A DNA stretch of 64,000 nt from Otis tarda (taxonomy: Eukaryota > Chordata > Aves > Otidiformes > Otididae), in assembly GCA_026413225.1 (NCBI GenBank), contig CM048552.1, forward strand, positions 146,085,053-146,149,052, given 5' to 3'. Every line of letters starts with the position of its first letter. The first letter of the stretch is position 1. Shown in pieces: positions 39,803 to 49,879 of this stretch. The position numbers and the translations under genes were made by a program. The notes under the pieces are model-generated. The model ran no database searches. It was not told the DNA's origin and saw nothing but the letters and a program-made list of their open reading frames with translations.

Positions 39803-40057
39803 TTAGGCGCCAAACCTCAGGAGAAGTCAGGTATCCAAATGCTTGAGAAGTATCAGAGGCCCAAGGGATGTCTTGGAAACTCAAGGCAAACCCCAAGGAA
39901 GGGTTTCTGTCTAGCCAACTTAGGTGCCTAAACGTCAGTGAACAGGATGGAGGAAGCTCTGGATGACTTCAAAACCACTGCTGCCTGTCTGTGGACTTCT
40001 AGAGAAGCTAAGCACTTACCTTAGGAGGATAGCTAAAGGCACCTAAAATTTAGGCAC
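39803..40057. repeat. Cluster of TTAGGYGCC motifs
   Basis: TTAGGCGCC occurs at 39803-39811 and TTAGGTGCCTAAA at 39920-39932. GGCACCTAAA (40038-40047) is the reverse complement of the same word, and TTTAGGCAC follows at 40049-40057. The pattern recalls an old amniote interspersed repeat carrying palindromic TTAGGYGCCTAA blocks, but I cannot name the family. Confidence 0.5.
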
Positions 40058-41270
40058 AAGCTGGGCATTCACACAGGATGGAATACTTCCACTCCATAAT
40101 CTCTAGGTCACTTTTCACTTTTAGCAGAGACCTCATAAAACATATTCAGATGATGAACTCTCTGGCTAGAAAGCTATTGCTACACTACATGTTTGTCAGC
40201 CTTAGGGTGCCTGGAGCCCTGGAGCTCATCTGCATTATGATAATTTGGAACAAGAAACCAACAGTAACAGTTGGCATATATTCAAAGATTTTTCTCTTCG
40301 TAACTTAGGCTTCTTATAAGTGATGAATCATTACCAAGAACACTGGTTTGTTTGAGTGTGAAGGGGAATATGGATTCCTGAGTGCTTTGCCAGTAGAGTT
40401 CATGTCAGTTCTACTTTCAGCAATGTATGTTAATGCAGCAACAAGGGAAACAGGAAAAGTACTGTGAGGAGAGAGAAAAGGGAATCTCTGTGATTTAGCC
40501 AAACTGGATATTAATGAACTACCCTACAGTAAGCATTTGCAGCTGCTTTTATGCTAATCGTCACTTAACATACTTCTGTGCAGAGAGGGAGGATGAAGCT
40601 TGTACAGATGGCAGAAACACATCAGTCCGGCCTATCAGAGTAGAAAATCTGGCCATTAATGCTTTATAAGTTCTTATCAACTTTGTTCTCACTTGACTGA
40701 ATCATAGAAATTTTAAAAATGTGTATAGGCTAAGCATATTTGAACATCACAGATATAGTACAGATAAGATTCTTTGATAAGCATATGCAAAAGCTGTCAG
40801 AACAGCTTGTTTTTTTCATCCTCACTTTTGGCCAGACTAAGATTTGTTTTCCATTTTGCACGTAATCTACGAAATGCATGCAGGTACCATTGTGAGAGGC
40901 TGGCATTTGCTGAATTGATAAATCCTCTCTAGCTCTGGCTTCTTATGGGCAAATTTGTGTTCTCCTTTGTTTTTCTTAGTCTTTTAGGAAGTGACAGAGA
41001 ACACGCTACCCACCTCACCTCTATTACGAGACTGCTGTTAGTACACTTCATTTCAGGTGCTGGGTATGTCTTCTGAAATGGGTGTGGACATGCGTGTGTC
41101 TACAACTGTGTGTATGCATATTCTACCCCATCTCACACAACTCTCGTCCTAGTCTTTTTAGATACAACCAGACGAGATGTGTCCAAACTTCCCCCATTTC
41201 AAAATAAATTTCAAATGAACTTTTTGAATAGTGGGTGGTCAGAGGAGGAGTTCTCTCCTCTGAGTAGGAA

Positions 41271-41436
41271 TTTGGGTGAATTATTCAACCTAATCAGGCC
41301 AAGTTTCCCTTTCTGGGTAAGAGGGATAAATAGTATTTATTGTGACAGAGCAGTATAACTTCAGCCATTATGGGTTTTAAAATGCTTTGATTTCCTTGTG
41401 CGGTGAGGATGAGAGAAATGCAAATGTTAGCTATGA
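41271..41436 (-). mobile_element. MIR-like (CORE-SINE) fossil
   Basis: The plus strand shows, in MIR reverse-complement order, ttgggtgaattattcaacct, then aagtttccct, gagggataaatagtattta, ttaaaatgctttga and finally a run ending aaatgttagcta. This is the order of the MIR core through to its 5' side. The copy is degraded but collinear for about 165 bp. It lies in the intron between exons B and C. Confidence 0.5.
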
Positions 41437-41631
41437 GAAAGACAGTGCTTGCAGCTGGAGTAAAACCATTGCAAGTGACAGGCTCAAGAGCCACTCCAAA
41501 GAAGACATGTGCATCGGGAAATAACAGCTAACTGGGACTCTGAAGATGTGCATTTGGATAACACAGTACATAGACCATTAGACTTCTTTCCCACACAGAG
41601 TCATTTTCTAGCATTTCCTCACGTCTGAATA

Positions 41632-41646
41632 TTTTTTTTTTTTTTT
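41632..41646. repeat. Poly(T), 15 bases
   Basis: An uninterrupted T run about 200 bp right of the MIR-like copy. Confidence 0.9.
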
Positions 41647-41876
41647 CCGAATTTCCTTTGAGTGTCACATACAGGATTGGTAAAGATCAATGCCTCACTC
41701 TAATTGCATCTTATGCGGTATCTTATTCCAGCACCTTGACAGGAATCCTCATGGATACAGGTCTCAGAGGTAGTCAAACTCCCTCTACAACATTAGGAAA
41801 AGTGTCTGCATGTCTGACAGTGACCCTACCTTTTGCCACTAACGAAGAAAATGTTTCTGCATGGGTTCAGCTGTTC

Positions 41877-41912
41877 CTTGGTACTGCCTGCCATCAACCA
41901 GGCAGTACCAAG
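41877..41912. repeat. Perfect 14-bp hairpin
   Basis: The arms CTTGGTACTGCCTG (41877-41890) and CAGGCAGTACCAAG (41899-41912) match completely and enclose an 8-base loop. It is the strongest simple inverted repeat I found in the window. The stem is short for a microRNA precursor unless flanking pairs extend it, and I see no such extension next to the arms. Confidence 0.9.
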
Positions 41913-43435
41913 TGCAGCTCCAGCCCAGCTGCAAATATATGCTGATTTTGCTGAGCAGGATGAATGAGGAGATATGAAGCAGCTGGAGGTACTGTGGTGT
42001 AGGAGGACAGAAGGGGGGACTGGAAGTAAAGTGAGCTTGGAGACCACTGGAATAAGGAGCAGAGGATATTTGTAGAACTGATTTTTCTAATCCACAAGAA
42101 AGCAGACTTCACTAGATTCACAGAACAACGTATTTCATTCAAGTGCTGAAAGGAGGAAATACTCAAAATGAAACTGTGACCAAAGCTGGCCAAACACTGT
42201 GGCCTCTGATGTCATTGCAAAGCCCTCAGCTCATCTGGTGTGTTTGTCAGGCTCGTGACTCCCGTGTGTTTGCATAGCCCTTTCTATTATGGCCCTTTTG
42301 TGCTTCCTTCTCTCATTACTGTATTCATTATTTTCTGACAGAACATCATCCCCTTTGCCTTTTATTATTTCCTTAGTGCTGGTACTTGCAGCAATATCAA
42401 ACCGGTGCCAGCAATTAAGTGACACCACTGTGTGTTTCTTCACAACTTTGTCTTCCACACGCCGACCTTTCCCCGGCAAAGAGCCACACTGTTTTAATAG
42501 AGCGTACATCTCCCAGTCTTGTCTCTCTGGATGTCTTCTCCCTCACGCAGTGGGTGACCAGCCACTTTCAAAGCCCTACCTACCAGCTCAGGGCATTTTT
42601 CATCTTCACTCACAGCCCTGTAATTTGCAAACAGGGCTCTGTGCTGGCTGACAGGTCAGGAAGCTAGCAAAATAGTTCTTTTGGTTGAGATGATTTTATG
42701 TTGAGAGCAGGATACAATCATGTATTTTTAATATGCAAGACAACACTAACAACAGTCAGAGGTGTCAGGGGAGAGGATTAATATTTTGTTTTGCAGAACA
42801 ATTCAATCTTCCCTTTCAATACAGCTGCTAAGCTTTTTACCATAACTAAATGTAATTAAAGTGTTGCTGATCTGTGCCATGATTTGTAAATTGGAGTCCA
42901 CTGAAAAGCCCCAACCAGGAGCCACACAAGCACACATCACTCCCCTGCCCACACTGCCAGCCAAAAAGACCCATGGCCATATGGTCTTTGAGACATTTTC
43001 TGGTGTTAGTTCGGCAGGATTTATGTAGCTTATTACTGTGCGACAGCCACAAAATACACCGTTGCCTATGAAAAGTAAATGATAACAAGTCTTCCTGCAG
43101 AATTTTCTAGCACTCTGGATCTGGCCTTACAACTAGGTCAGCTCTTTTCTGTCTTCCTAAAAAAGCCACTCTTTTGCCCTTTCACTCTTTCTCATCTACG
43201 TAATGAAAGAGCCATAATGAAATGAATCCTTTTTGTTCTTCCCAGCCCACCAAAAGAGCTGATGTTTTGGTGGTCACTCCATTCTAGTTCTCCACATTTG
43301 GCCATAGCTGAGTACTGCCTGCTGAGGCTCTGCACTGTCCCTGTCTATTACTGCTTCCTTCCATCACATGCTTGTTTTTCATAGTCATTGTCATCTCCTC
43401 CACCCAAGGCAGGCAGAAAATGAGTTGGTACTTAC

Positions 43436-43472
43436 TTGTATTGCTGTGTCCTGTAGATCCCTGTTGTGACTC
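43436..43472 (-). CDS. AFF3: AFF3 coding exon B (37-bp microexon)
   Basis: This is a very short exon, too small for open-frame scanning. It is recognised because it continues exon A in frame and has an acceptor ending ctgtag and a strong donor A|gtaagt. It encodes ESQQGSTGHSNT plus the first base of a split codon (phase 0 in, phase 1 out). Human AFF3 at this place reads, from memory, DSQLVSSGHNNPK: the same length, with S, Q, S, G, H and N retained. The ESQQ start also resembles AFF4. Skipping this exon alone would shift the frame. It lies 5,553 bp downstream of exon A and 4,204 bp upstream of exon C in transcription order. The residues are polar and probably form a disordered linker. No catalytic motif is expected. 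Confidence 0.86.
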
Positions 43473-46400
43473 CTACAGTAATAATAGAAAAAAGGTAACG
43501 GTGTGTTATTTTCATGGCAATTTTTAGAAGCAATACTTGCTTGAACATTACCTTAACAATACAAACAGCATTGTTAATTGTTCATTCAGTTTCAAAGTCA
43601 TTTTCAATTACAAGAATAAGTCCAATATTTCTTTGAAAATCCATTAATTCTAAGGCTTATAAACTTATTTCACAACAAGCCTTTAATGGTGCAATTCCTT
43701 GTATAGCTATTACGACTCTCCTGCTTGCTATTCATTTATTGATCAGCCAAAACTCGTCTATTATCTTCTACAAGTTTAGATGAGAAGACAGAAGGAAGAC
43801 CAATATTGTTTCATGGACCATTGGATTCCTGAGGTAGTAGCACAGCTGGTCTTTCCTTTTCACATGCTTCTATTGACAGCACTGGAAAATGGAAATACAG
43901 ACTTTAGTTCTGGGTCCCCGAGATTACAAGGTCAACCTTCTATCACAACTGTGATATCTAGGAATATGGTGCAATAAATCAGACCGTTTTTTCCTCCTGT
44001 GCAAATGTTCACATATTTTACTGACAGAATTTGTTTGCATTCATAAAAATATAAAAGAAGCCTAATAATAGAAGGGAAAGACAATTATAAACTATAACAA
44101 AAAGATATTTAAAGTAAGGAAAAGAAGAACACTTTGCTATGGGAAGATGTCTTGTATGTAACCCTGCTCCTGAATAACCCAGACACACACAGGAGCACCA
44201 CCTCATATACACGCTGCAGTTACGACTGCAGTAAAGACTACTTGGAGAGGCCAAGCCCCTACAGCAACACACGCATTCATTTTCAGTGAGGAATTGGGCA
44301 CTGGACCAGATCTCTAGTCCACAAAGGCTGAGCGATGAGCCAAATGCCCAGCTCATCAAGAAAAGAATTGCAAGTCCCCAGAGAGATCAAGGATGCTCAG
44401 ACTTGGCTGAGCTGAGATTTTGCTGCTGAGTCACTCAGAAGCATGTCTCAGGGGCTGAGGGACCCAATTGCTTCTTAGCATCTCTAAATGGAGATTGGAT
44501 GGACTGCAGGCACTGAAGTCTTGGGGACTCGGCTGCTCAAGTCCCCTTGATCTGCATCATTTGCTCTGGAGTCAAGGCTCTCCAGACTGCATGGCTTTGA
44601 TCTGTGATTTTTACGCTGTAATACACATCTGTAACTTACTGTCATTCTATGCACCTGAAATTGGAGACATCAAAATTTTGGGCAAGCCCTAAGACTTTCT
44701 ACCTTCAACTGCAGTACAAAAAGATCTGTACCATGTTTCACACATCAACAATAATTTCTCAATAATTGAAATTGTCTACTTTTGACAAATTGCCTCAGCT
44801 TTTTGTGAATGCTTCTGATGAAGGGATATTAAAATCTGGTTGTTTTTTTTTTCTGGTGACTGAATGTAATCTTAAGAACTCAGGATCGGGTTGCAGTGGT
44901 GATGTAGTGTCATGTACACTTCAATTTAAATGCTATTCTAGTAGCCAATCAGGTTGCCAATGAAAGTAGGCTATTAGAGCATGTTTGGTTTCCAGAATAG
45001 TGAATTTACGTACCTAGAGAAGTTTTGGGGAACACAATCATTTTGACAGAAATATCCTTGGGTTTGTAAAAGTGTTTGAAACTGCTAAACAAAGATCTCA
45101 GTCACTCTTTTTTTTTCACCAGCCTCAGGACGAATGCATCCTTCCATTTAACTGTCTAGCACAGCAACTTACTCCACATAGTCTCAAATTTCACATCAGC
45201 AAAAGATATGAGCTATAACATTATCACTTCTTCTTTTAACTGATTTCTTAAAATAAGCATCTGGTTTCTCAACAAATTATTCTTAATAACAAAGACTAAT
45301 ACAACAATCTCATAGCAAAAGAGAGAATGCTCCCATGGAGGGAGGAAAAAAATACACCTTTATGTAACTTAAAAACCAAAGGTGAAGTCTTCACTTCCGG
45401 AGATTTTTGCCTAGTGCATTTGCTCCAGCTCGTTAAAATCAACAAGAAAGGAAACAGTAAATGAAGTGCATACTTAAGAATAATGCCACTATGATATCTT
45501 AGCTGCTGCTGACAATCATTACCCAGTAGCTTTGTGATAGACACCAGTTTTCCTAGAGTGGACAAATTAATTCTCGTATAACAAAATTATGGCTGATCCC
45601 AGAATATTGCATACATACAACCAGAAATCAAACACCTGCTCCAACTTTCAAGACATGAAATCACAGTAAAAAAGAAGAAAGAGAGCAAAGCAGGCAGCAG
45701 AATTAACAGCATTTTTTCTCCCACAAGAGTAAAGAATTAATGCCTGAACATGAAAGCTCATTCGCACAAGCATCAAGTGAGCTCTTATTTACCAAATTTA
45801 ATTATTCATTTAAAGTTTATTTATTAACATGTTTTAAATAAAATTAGAATCAAACAATGCCTGATCATTTGTACGTAACAAAGTGTGACAGAGATAGGAG
45901 AAAGGAAAGCACACACAGTCTATCACATCACACACTGATTCAATTATCCTTAAGCTTTGAAAAACAAGAAATAAGGAGACTGTCATTGCCCCTTCCTAGT
46001 AAATTCAAGAGCACAAATTAATTCCACAGAGAAAGAAAATTCAAAGTTAAGGATGAAATGTAACTTTATGCCCTCTATTACATAAAGGACAGCTCCCTAA
46101 ATATGCTCTCCCACCAGCACTGTGCTGGGAAACCTACTGCGCGCTGCCACACGTGTCAAAACCTGACCCAGACCTTCCTTCCATTCTTGTGCATTAATGC
46201 AGACCTCCCATGTTAATGAGGTCTGATTTTATATACAGGTATAGCATATGCACATACATTCCCCCATCCACTGAGCATATAGTTACATAGATGGACACAT
46301 GCACACATGCAGTTTCAAATACAGAATTCCATTATATCTGTGATATATAAACCTCAGTTATTTAGCTTTTATTGCTAGACTGATTTCAAAACCAGTCTAG

Positions 46401-49025
46401 CTATAGTTGCTCGGGCCTTTGCAACTTTAATAGCCTAATTAATACATTTCAAGTTTCAAGCTGTCAGATCACTAATGACTTGAGTTGCAGGTTAAAAGCA
46501 GTTTGGCATGTAAGGGAACTAATGATGTTGACATACAGTTTTTACAGACAGAAAAGTAAGGATGATGTGCATCCTTGCAATAGGGCAGGAGTCCTACAAG
46601 CTTCTTTTTTTTCTCATTCCCAAAATGACAAGTATCTTTACACTTGGGAACTGTCTTCTGGTAAAAAGGATTGCAGCCCTCTTGCGTCTCTGGAGTTGAG
46701 TTGGCTGGAAGAGACATTGCAAACGAACTGAACTGATCTCTCAGCACTGCCATAAAGACTGAAAATGTATTCATGGTACCATGTACCATTCGGAAATAAG
46801 AGAAGAAGCTGATGCCCTGAAAGTAGCCTTTTAGCCTCTTTGCTGGCCTTGGCCATTATGTGACTGACTGGCCCATTTCTTTGAATAATGTGTGATCTAC
46901 AAGAGTTTGATACAGTCCCTAGGTTTTAACAAGTTGGGACAGCTATGTAGCTTACCTGCGGGAAAGCTTTCTAAGAGTTATGGAGACATCCCCTACGAGA
47001 TCCAATAAAGATTTTACACGACACTTTGTGAAAAGCAATAGCTAGCTTATGAATGTTTCAAAAATATGTTTGAAAATTTAGGAAACCATTCTTTGCATTT
47101 TGGAGCCTGAAAAGCAGATGCCTTCTAAGGTCTGTAACTGTACAGATTCAGAGTAAGCCACAGAAGTAGCCTTTAATTATTTCAAAATAGAGGTGGTGTC
47201 TAAAATTAACATAATCTATGGCCCGTAGTGCAGGATTTTTTCAAGGACTCTGGTGACTTTTGTTAAGTACTTCTTCCCCATCTCCCACAAAGAACTCTAG
47301 TTTCTGACCATGCACACCACTCAGGCCACAATACAGTTGTGATTCTATTATATGTACAAAAGTATGCTCAAATATTATTGTCCATCCTAAGGTTAAGTAA
47401 AATGAAAATTATACTTTGATAAGAGAAAAAAAAAAACATCTAGCAAGGAATTTTTAAAAATAAATGGTCGATCTCTAAAACAGCTCTGCAGTTCAGGCTA
47501 TTAGAGTATTTCCCAGAGAGATGGATGAACAGGCAGAGAGAAGATGAGAAAGTCTGTATCAACCATTTTTCACGTATCTGTGACCTATGGTCTGTGGTTC
47601 TCCTATTCCTGTATTTATCACAATACATTTAGTTGTGAGGAAGTGCATTCACGATGGCCACACAGATACGCTGATAGGTGCGTACATTGCCCACGAACGT
47701 CTGCACCCATGCCACGCAAGCACACCGTGTGGTGATAATTATGACAGAAACTGCAGAGCTGCAAGCATCGCTTCATTTTTGTCATCTATACTTGGGCCCT
47801 CCACCTGCTTGAAAGCTGCTGATCCATCTCCTACTGGACTTACTCTAACTTAACAAGCTTCTAGCCTGCCTGCCATCTTCAGTCAGCTGTCTTCCTTCAA
47901 CGAGCAAATACACAGTCAGCTATTTCCTTCTTTTTCTTTTATAATATGCCAGAGATGTTTTGGTTTACACCCCTGGTACTTCAAATTCCTGACACATTAA
48001 TCCACAGAAAAGCTGTTTTACAGCAGGAAAATCCTGAACGTTTCTTGGCTTTGTGGTTATAATTATTCCCAGCACTAGATTTTGCAGAATGGACTTAGAA
48101 GTTACCAAAGGAGCTTGCTTTAAGAGGACAAAGGCTATAAACAGCATCAGTACCATCTTTCAAGCTTGAACACTTCATGAAATATGCTTGTGGTGTATAA
48201 ACTGTATATGGTGATACAATGTGAAATTTTTATCTGCTCTTGCGTAGGATAGCTGTTTTCATTCCCTCCTGACTTACCAAGTATAAATAATGTGTTTTCC
48301 TCAAGCTCATGCTGATGAGCTTTACCATGCCGCACTGCATTTTCCGTGGGATACACATACAATAGTGGAGCTGGCTTCAAGAGACCATCAGCAGGACCAG
48401 TGGCCTTGGTCCCTTGAGGGACCAAACACTTTCCTGGCAAATACTTCTGTGGCCCCTCTGGGCATCATGGCACTAGGTTGCCTGCCTCTCTAGCAAAGCT
48501 GCCCAGGAAGCCAAGCTGGTGGCAGGAGATGTATGCCCACTCCTCAGCTCCCAGCTGCAGAGGCTAGTGTTTTAGTAAAGCCTACCCCAGACCTCAACAG
48601 TTTCCGATAAAAATCTCGGCTAGCAAAGCCAAATGAAGCAGGAGCAATGGATGCGAGCAGGAGCTTCTTGACTCGCAGCAGCTCTATGTGCCCTAAGGTA
48701 TCAGTCAGGAGCCTCAGCGGGTGCCTGCAGAAGGCACCACATCTGGACACCCCACCAGGGACACCTGCAGTTTTGCCTTGCAGCGAGGAACCTGTGACCC
48801 ACACACCAGCATAAATGCTACTACCAGGAGATATGCAAACAAGACTGTGCAGCCCTGCAGAGGTTGTACGCAGGGTAAAGGCAGGGGATACTGGCATACA
48901 CACGGAGAAGGTCATCAGCGTGGCATCAACCTCAGCCCAGAGACCGCACACACTTAGTCAGGGCTTATGTAGGACATAATTTGAGGTGCAGGAGGCATGG
49001 TTCTACATGATATCGTGTATCTTAC
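43473..49025 (-). other. AFF3: AFF3 intron between exons A and B (5.6 kb)
   Basis: The intron runs from the gtaaga donor of exon A to the ctgtag acceptor of exon B. It holds a 9-bp inverted repeat at 46374-46401 and little else that I can name. A 135-codon open frame at 48544-48951 on the minus strand lies just inside the intron after exon A; it is not contiguous with the exon and resembles no family I know, so it is treated as chance. Confidence 0.8.
46374..46401. repeat. Hairpin, 9-bp perfect arms
   Basis: The arms GCTAGACTG (46374-46382) and CAGTCTAGC (46393-46401) enclose a 10-base loop. Confidence 0.75.
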
Positions 49026-49112
49026 CTTGTTAGGGAAGGGAAACTTGCTTTGTTCTGCCTTTCCTGGTGTGTGAATAGCTGACAGCGGCGGAGGCCATGA
49101 ATGGGTCATCTC
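49026..49112 (-). CDS. AFF3: AFF3 coding exon A (conserved [10 protein letters not shown] segment, probable ELL-binding core)
   Basis: This 87-bp exon has phase 0 at both ends and encodes 29 residues beginning [18 protein letters not shown] and ending SKFPFPNK. The acceptor is a T-rich tract ending tttttcag and the donor is AAG|gtaaga. The [21 protein letters not shown] signature is shared by AFF1, AFF3 and AFF4. The ending FPNK, rather than the FPTK of AFF1 and AFF4, together with the downstream exons, identifies AFF3. AFF proteins are disordered nuclear scaffolds that bring P-TEFb (CDK9/cyclin T), ELL and AF9/ENL together to promote transcription elongation. From memory, the matching part of AFF4 (about residues 301-351) binds the ELL2 occludin-homology domain, so this exon probably carries ELL binding; that is inference. 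The preceding exon, expected to end in CVEEIIR, was not found in the 14.9 kb upstream. Confidence 0.93.
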
Positions 49113-49859
49113 CTGAAAAACAATATCATACAGCAAACTGTGTTCAGAAACTCCATGGAACAGGAGACAATGACAGTATATCAGAGTAAGAGTGCTTGGG
49201 TAGTGGAATATTTAAGTTACTGCAGCTTCTAGGAAATGCCCAGTTTACATATAATCTAGACAATACATGAGCTACATTGATTTTTATCACAGACTCTTGA
49301 GAGCAGTTCTTAAGCACCATTTCATTTTCCTGAATAGTTAATGCATCTTAAGTGCAAGAAGTTTGATTTTTCTGACAATCTGCAACCACATTTTAGTCAT
49401 GCAATGTGTTCTGACTGGTGAGATTAGCAGAAGAACCTTTTTTTTTTGTAGTATGGGAGCAGAAGTTTCAGTTCCATTCAGTTTCCAATAACCAAGTAAA
49501 GAGGGCACTTGGACTAATGACGAAATAGATTTCATAAGCAAGGTCAGAAGGATAAACGCTTAACACTTGCTCAGCAGCTAATTCTTAAAATTGCCTTTAC
49601 CATTGTAAAGGAGTTGAATAAGTTCCTAACTGCCATGTGTTTGTGCCTTGCAGGATGCAGACATCTGGCAAGCTCTAAACAAGATGTGCTGTACTCCACC
49701 TTTGTCTCTTCCCTGTGTTGTTTCGAAGGACATTTTTTAACAGTTAAGAGACAAATGTAGCTTGACCTGGCTTGTCTGCAGTCATCCTTGACACAGCTTC
49801 GGGTAGCAGGTAGACACACTTCCAATACTGTTATCATTCCAGCCTGAACGAGCTGGTAT

Positions 49860-49879
49860 CAAAAGCAAGGTTGCTTTTG
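49860..49879. repeat. Near-perfect palindrome, 9-bp arms with 2-base centre
   Basis: CAAAAGCAA and TTGCTTTTG are separated only by GG. With so short a centre it resembles a protein-binding palindrome or cruciform-prone site more than an RNA hairpin. Confidence 0.75.

Larger units (their letters stand above)
39232..43435 (-). other. AFF3: AFF3 intron between exons B and C (4.2 kb)
   Basis: The intron has a gtaagt donor and a ttttcaag acceptor. It contains a cluster of TTAGGYGCC motifs (39803-40057), a MIR-like SINE fossil (41271-41436), poly(T) at 41632-41646 and a perfect 14-bp hairpin (41877-41912). No coding sequence is supported. Confidence 0.82.

Noticed and set aside
48544-48951. 135-codon minus-strand open frame just inside the intron after exon A
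   Set aside because: It is separated from exon A by stops, does not match AFF3 and shows no recognisable domain.
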